A DNA stretch of 64,000 nt from Schizochytrium sp. CCTCC M209059 (Eukaryota > Sar > Bigyra > Thraustochytrida > Thraustochytriidae), in assembly GCA_000818945.1 (NCBI GenBank), contig KN805392.1, positions 215,443 through 279,442 on the forward strand, given 5' to 3'. The position numbers and the translations under genes were made by a program. Below are positions 59,368 through 64,000 of the stretch, one piece after another. The notes beneath the pieces are model-generated. The model worked only from the letters and a program-made list of their open reading frames with translations. It made no database searches and was not told where the DNA came from. How positions within the stretch are numbered: the stretch's first letter is position 1; each line of letters opens with the position of its first letter.

Positions 59368-61002
59368 CTAGGATCGACCATCTGTAATTGTTAGGACAGC
59401 TTCGAGCTGCTTTTCGAGTTCATCAACGTCGTAATCTTCTTCAAAAAGGTCATCATCATCATCACCATCATCGCTGTCAGTTTCAACACCATCTTCAATC
59501 GAGGATTCACTACGAAACTCCTCTACGACACGATCGCGTGAGACGATAATCCTCTTCACCAAGTCTCGACCGGAGGGTTGCTCGAGTTTGATGAACTCGG
59601 CATCGAGTCTCTGCTTCACATCTTGAAGAGTGGTGTCCTTCGTGTATTGCCTTGCAATGTTTCCTTTCACGTAAGCCCAAATCAGTTCGATGGGCTGAAG
59701 ATCCGAGTAGTGAGGTGGCGTGAAGAGGACACGATGCCCTGCCCTCTCTGCTGCCTCGATCACTTCCGGCAGCACCTTCTCCTTGATCCAGTTCTTCAGC
59801 AGAACTTTCAGCTGCGCAACTGTGCTCGTTGCGTCGTGCGGTATCTGATAACGATAAAGCGCTGCAATAACCTCCCGTTTCTTTAGCTTCGCGACGTCGG
59901 GTGCGGTTGGCGGCAGCGTCTTGTGGTAGCTCGCATTGTCCATTATGATCAGGGACGGCTCATGAAGGTTAGGCAGGAGCTGCGTCCGCCACCACAATGC
60001 AAAATTCGTCCCGTTGAAGTTCTTGTGGTAGTCTCCTTTGCTCGCGTCAGCTGCTTGCGGACAAAACGTCCAAATAGAGCCTGGCACGAGGCCAGCTTCA
60101 CGATCTAGGTATTTTGGACTCGAATTCTGAATGGCAGCCAGAATACAATACCTACGTCCTTTGTGTTGAACGCGCGTCGTCGTGTCTTCCGCGTCCATTG
60201 GATCAAATAGACTTTTACCAAACCTATGGTAGTGTTGATGCACGTATGACTCACCAAGATAGACCTCCCTTAGCTGCAACTCAGGCGGAAGGGATCGATT
60301 CTGTAAGAGTCTGACGATGTAATCGTCGCGCAGAGCAATATGTTCGACCTTTAACGAAACCTTTCCCGGACGCTTCCCACGGCAGAAGCCCATCGCGACC
60401 AGATAGGACTGTGTGGCCCGAAGAGCAGCACTGTAGTCTTTGGCGTCTATCACACCGCCTTCGTCATGGATAATTGAAAGCACCCCAGTCTCTACCAGGT
60501 AGTCTGTGACGTGTCTGGCTGACACAGCCTCATGCCGCAGCCGCCTTTCGCGCACGAAGTCACGAATCTTGAAGAATACCTGCTTCGTCGTTGGAACACG
60601 TCTCGGCTTAGCCTCTCGATTGCCGCGATTCGAGACTGGTTGCAGACTGCGATCGCCAGTCTCACTGGTTCGAGAATCAGTCCAGCTCTTGATGAGAGGA
60701 GCGAGCGTGGACTTGGATATGCCCAGCATTGCGGCCACATTTGCCATCGCGTTAATCGGCCACTTGCGGCCTGTCTTTTTCTGCGAAGCCAACTGATCTT
60801 TTTGATACGCAAAATAAGCGTGTAGAGCCATGAAGCGCTCTTGAGACGTGAGCACCGGTCGTCCACGAGCTTTTCTGATGGCCTCAAGTTCTCCTTCGCA
60901 GCCCTCGATGGTCGCCGTTACCCGGGTTTTGACGCTTTCATTTCGCGGGCGCCCTTGCTCTTGAGATGGTGATATCCGGCGACGCTTGGGGAACCCGCTC
61001 AT
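59368..61002 (-). CDS. Tc1/mariner-superfamily DDE transposase (first catalytic Asp replaced)
   Basis: A 544-residue transposase from the ATG at 61002 (MSGFPKRRRISPSQ). The N-terminal half has helix-turn-helix character (INAMANVAAMLGISKSTLAPLIKSW) and basic patches for end binding. The DDE catalytic domain follows. The first motif reads VYLGESYVHQHY, where related transposases have an Asp before the Glu (DE[ST]); here that position is Gly (codon GGT; GAT would encode Asp). The second Asp is present in LIIMDNASYHKTLPP and the final acidic residue in PPHYSDLQPIELIWAYVKGNIA. The C-terminus is highly acidic. The frame is intact from start to stop. Loss of the first Asp would be expected to abolish transposition, so the copy may be non-autonomous, just inactivated, or a sequencing error. 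Confidence 0.92.
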   Translation of the reverse strand: MSGFPKRRRISPSQEQGRPRNESVKTRVTATIEGCEGELEAIRKARGRPVLTSQERFMALHAYFAYQKDQLASQKKTGRKWPINAMANVAAMLGISKSTLAPLIKSWTDSRTSETGDRSLQPVSNRGNREAKPRRVPTTKQVFFKIRDFVRERRLRHEAVSARHVTDYLVETGVLSIIHDEGGVIDAKDYSAALRATQSYLVAMGFCRGKRPGKVSLKVEHIALRDDYIVRLLQNRSLPPELQLREVYLGESYVHQHYHRFGKSLFDPMDAEDTTTRVQHKGRRYCILAAIQNSSPKYLDREAGLVPGSIWTFCPQAADASKGDYHKNFNGTNFALWWRTQLLPNLHEPSLIIMDNASYHKTLPPTAPDVAKLKKREVIAALYRYQIPHDATSTVAQLKVLLKNWIKEKVLPEVIEAAERAGHRVLFTPPHYSDLQPIELIWAYVKGNIARQYTKDTTLQDVKQRLDAEFIKLEQPSGRDLVKRIIVSRDRVVEEFRSESSIEDGVETDSDDGDDDDDLFEEDYDVDELEKQLEAVLTITDGRS

Positions 61003-61162
61003 CGTTTTAGCACACACCCCCTCTTCACCGCAAGTCTGCGTCGTATGCTCGCTGGCGTTGGTCGTAGCCGCGCGCTTCGTCGCGATCTGCACGCCGTCGA
61101 CTTTTTCCAGTTCATCTTAAAAAGCGCCGCTTCTCGCGTGGACGGAAGGAAATATGAGAGGC

Positions 61163-61192
61163 TAATTACCGATTTATGGTCTCGTTGACTGT
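61163..61192 (-). repeat. Right terminal inverted repeat
   Basis: 30 bp, perfect inverted partner of 59202-59231. Confidence 0.95.
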
Positions 61193-61273
61193 GAGTCCCC
61201 TAATGCTCAGTCCAGGAAACCGCCTCCCCGCAATTACCGCAGCAAAAGCCCGCAGCTGCCGGGCAGGCAGAGG

Positions 61274-61276
61274 CGG

Positions 61277-61307
<31 letters not shown>

Positions 61308-61311
61308 CTAC
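61274..61311. repeat. CTG trinucleotide run
   Basis: About a dozen CTG units with one CTA interruption, non-coding as far as I can see. Confidence 0.9.
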
Positions 61312-62811
61312 TGCTGCGCGCGATCCCCTCGGCTTTAGGCCGAGCTGTCCTCTCGTTCGTTTCTGTCTCGCGAGCGACTGAGAGAGGGGAGAGATGAACT
61401 TTTCTGAGCTCTTTGCGAGGGGTGGACGAGGGTAGCTGCATGCCTTGCGCGACGGAGGAGGGAAAGGAAGATAAGATCCCAGCCCTGTCGCAGCTGGCCG
61501 CGCAAGAAAGTACAGGAGAACTTCGGTAACAGTCAGTCAGGGGGGGGGGCACAAGCAAACAGCCTCTGTTCGTATAGAGCATGTGAGCTAGACAAACTCT
61601 AAAGCGGCCTGACCTGGACCGCGATCGAGCCTGACTCGTGGCGGACCGTTGGCGCCGCATCACCATGGACTCGGGCTGCGGGAGAATGTGGGCGGCCTGC
61701 AACAGCCGCCGGCCAGGAAGGAATGAGATTGAATGCATGAATGAGTCTTTCAAAAAAAAGAAAAAAAAAAAAGAGGAAAGCCTAGCTAGGCAAGGAAGGG
61801 CTCACGTCAGCTGGACTCTCGCTCCTTTTCGATCCGGGCCTTCGCGTCGCGACGCGTTCCGCCCCAGCACGTCGCTTCGCTTCAGCCCAAGCGCACCCGA
61901 GTCTCCCCCAAGTCGACACTCTCGCTCCCTCTCGCTCTCAAGGCGACCGACCGACTGACTCCTCGCTGCCGGCGCCGTTAGCTGGCTGCGCCTCGCCTCG
62001 CCTTCCTTTTGCGCGCGAGAGACTGCGACCGACCGGAATGCTCGCTGATGGCGCCGCGGCGCGCCGCCTCGCTTCGCAGGTTCGCCGCTGCAGCGCCGCG
62101 CGAAGCTAGCTAGCTCGGCCGCCGAGCCGCCGCCTCGCCACCTAACTAACCGGCCATCACACGACCCCGCGGCCGCCAACCGCCCGCGAGCAACAGCCCT
62201 CCAAACGAACGCACCTCCCTCCCCCGCACCCGACTCGTTCGCCTGTCCGTCTGCAGCCAGCCAGCCAGCCGGCCGGCGCAGCAGCAGCGCAGCAGCGAAA
62301 CAGCGAAACAGCGAAACAGCGAGCCGCGTGGACGCTCGCTGGCTCGGAATCTCGCGCGGCCTCGACTGCGCCTCCGCCTCGCCTCGCCCCGGGAGGCATG
62401 GACCAGCGCACGGACGGCGGAGCGCGCCCTCGCCTCTGCTCTGCCGGCGACCAGGCTGGCCGTCTCGCCAGCAAGCTAGCTCGCTCGCTATAGATACTGG
62501 CTGTTCGAGGCGTCTGCGGACGGGTTCTGTCTGGCTGCGGGCACAGTCGACGTGGGGCAGGCAGGGCGGGGCAGGGCAGGGCAGAAAGGGCGGCGCCGCG
62601 AGCTCGTGGCGTCGGCTTCCTGCGGCGGAGGAGGCAGCCCTCCTCCCCCCTCGTCCATCTGTGCGAGCAAGGCGGTTGTAGCGGGCCGGTTGGTTGGAGG
62701 GTTGGTTAGTTGCTTGCGCGAGGAGATCGATCGATGATTCTGAATCGAACAGCCAAAGTAGACTGCAGTGACTGGCCGAGCCGGCCGTTCGGCTAGGACA
62801 GCTAAGGAATG

Positions 62812-62872
62812 AACGAACGAACGAACGAAGGAATGAAGGAATGAAGGAATGAATGAATGAATAAATAAATGA
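62812..62872. repeat. GAAC to GAAT tetranucleotide array
   Basis: GAAC units change into GAAG/GAAT and then AAAT units, a graded array. Confidence 0.88.
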
Positions 62873-63360
62873 GCGTGGTGAGTGACAATGAGCGACATCA
62901 CGTTGAAAGAAATGATTGACACGAGTGACACGAGTGACTCGAACGGACCCACGCCGCGAGGCTCACTCGTACGCGGGACATGTGAAACCCCGCGCGACTT
63001 CCTCACGCCTCGGGTCTCGCGCGCGCTTCTTCGCGAGGCCGCTCGGCCGAACAGCCAGCCACGTCCGTCCATGCGTCAGCGAGTTCGTCAGTCAGTCAGT
63101 CAGTCAGTCAGTCCACCCGAACCTCACGCCTGCCCTGCTCTGCCCTTCCCTGCCCTGCCCTGCCTGCGCAGGCTACGCTTCCGGCCGTGGAGTGGATTTC
63201 CGCCTCGCCTAAACCTTGCTGCGACAGCTTGACTTAGCCCAGCCCAGCCCAAGCCAAGCCGTTTCTCCGCTCCGCCTCGCGCGTGCGGCCCGCGCAGCAA
63301 GGTGCCCCGACCAGCTAGCTCCAGGTCCGCGCACGAACGCCGCGCGTCCAGCACGGCGCA

Positions 63361-63402
63361 CAGCAGCAGCGGCAGCAGCGGCAGCAGCAGCAGCAGCAGC
63401 AG
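63361..63402. repeat. AGC/GCA trinucleotide run
   Basis: About 14 AGC units with two CGGC interruptions. Confidence 0.88.
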
Positions 63403-63762
63403 GCCGCGGCCGCGCCGCTTTGTGGGCCGAGCCTCCTTTGGGGGAGGCGGGGGGAAGCGCACACGCCTGGTCTCGGCCAGACCGGCTCACCTGCGACGGG
63501 CCTCGCCGCGCGCACCGCAACCGCCGGCGGCGGCTCGAGGGGCGGGACGCGGAGCGCGCTTCGCGACGCGACGCAGGTGCTCTGCGCGAGCGGCGTCGCG
63601 AGGCGTGTGCAGGACGCCGGCGAGGCAGCGATCGACTGCAAGTTTTGCTGGTATCCGTGCATGCCATTGTATAGGTAGTCGAGAGACGCACGTCGGGCCA
63701 GGCTGGCTGGGTAACGCCTCTCGCGTTTCGGTCGCGGAATCGACAGCGGCCACCGGCCCAGC

Positions 63763-63817
63763 CAGCCAGCCAGCCAGCCAGCGAGCCGCACCAGCTGCAT
63801 TCAGTGAGACGGCCGGC

Positions 63818-63856
<39 letters not shown>
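63763..63856. repeat. Two CCAG arrays
   Basis: CCAG tetranucleotides at 63763-63783 and again at 63818-63856, separated by unique sequence. Confidence 0.9.
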
Positions 63857-63857
<1 letters not shown>

Positions 63858-64000
63858 TGCAGTCGAAGATGTCTTGTTGCGCTCCCGCCTCGCGCGCTCC
63901 CGCGGACTCTCGCAGCTTGCTTCGTCTCGCCGCGCCGCGCCGCGCCCTCGCAAGTGTACTCGCTTGGGCGCGGCCGCGCGGTCACAACGCTAGGCGGTTT

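Larger units (their letters stand above)
59202..61192 (-). mobile_element. Tc1/mariner-like DNA transposon, 1991 bp
   Basis: Perfect 30-bp terminal inverted repeats bound the element: the left is 59202-59231 (begins ACAGTCAACGAGACC) and the right is 61163-61192, its exact reverse complement. The single transposase gene (59368-61002) fills the interior. Size and layout fit the Tc1/mariner superfamily. The expected TA target duplication is not visible next to either end: the left flank ends TTTG and the right flank begins GAGT. The flanks may have changed, or the insertion may be atypical. Identical ends suggest a fairly recent insertion. Confidence 0.9.
61193..64000. other. Repeat-rich gene-free end of window
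   Basis: About 2.8 kb of GC-rich DNA with CTG (61274-61311), GCGAAACA (62284-62321), GAAC/GAAT (62812-62872), CAGT (63088-63112), GCA (63361-63402) and CCAG (63763-63783, 63818-63856) arrays. Frames on both strands are biased Arg/Ala/Ser/Pro translations of these repeats. No gene is supportable. Confidence 0.6.

Noticed and set aside
61003..61092. Longer transposase start at 61092
   Set aside because: That codon is GTG, not ATG; the first ATG in frame is at 61002.

Overview
The window is nuclear DNA of a protist. It is most likely a thraustochytrid or another heterotrophic stramenopile (inference). The gene set is purely eukaryotic: ORC2, a class I histone deacetylase, gamma-tubulin complex protein 2, VPS4, a DHHC palmitoyltransferase, a cytosolic carboxypeptidase and an outer-dynein-arm docking protein. 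The last of these implies a flagellate stage. An AP2 DNA-binding domain, a bubblegum-type acyl-CoA synthetase and nearly intron-free genes fit thraustochytrids well. I count 21 protein genes. Only ORC2 visibly contains an intron. Two runs of N (17041-17492 and 39769-39857) are assembly gaps.

Layout. 1-5.3 kb: ORC2 (+) followed by about 2 kb with no recognisable gene. 5.3-6.3 kb: a protein of a mainly bacterial family usually labelled 3-methyladenine DNA glycosylase (-). 6.3-10.5 kb: a repeat-rich, gene-free island with a 95-bp foldback. 10.5-12.5 kb: AP2-domain protein (+). 13.5-16.5 kb: two unrecognised proteins (-). 17.9-20.5 kb: acyl-CoA synthetase (+). 20.7-21.9 kb: NIPA-like transporter (-). 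22.8-26.2 kb: membrane-anchored histidine phosphatase and a large acidic unknown protein (+). 26.2-29.6 kb: tubulin deglutamylase-type carboxypeptidase (-), head-to-head with the dynein docking protein (30.4-32.1 kb, +). 32.3-33.5 kb: histone deacetylase (-), head-to-head with a class 3 lipase (34.0-36.1 kb, +). 36.6-39.7 kb: beta-mannosidase (-), head-to-head with VPS4 (39.9-41.3 kb, +). 41.6-54.7 kb: five minus-strand genes, namely an atypical GAPDH, GCP2, a DHHC transferase, a HAD-nucleotidase/UMP-CMP-kinase fusion and a GPI-anchored-looking surface protein. 54.7-64 kb: repeat-rich and gene-poor apart from a 2.0-kb Tc1/mariner-like transposon with perfect 30-bp terminal inverted repeats.

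These are independent eukaryotic transcription units, not operons. Functional links are limited. The carboxypeptidase and the docking protein both act on axonemal microtubules and share one upstream region. Two proteins begin with an N-myristoylation plus palmitoylation signature, and a palmitoyltransferase lies in the same window. The most unusual items are the nucleotidase-kinase fusion, the ArsJ-partner-like GAPDH, the transposase that lacks its first catalytic Asp, the large foldback, and GCP2 with a long N-terminal region that looks like a beta-trefoil. I found no convincing tRNA, rRNA or CRISPR array by eye.
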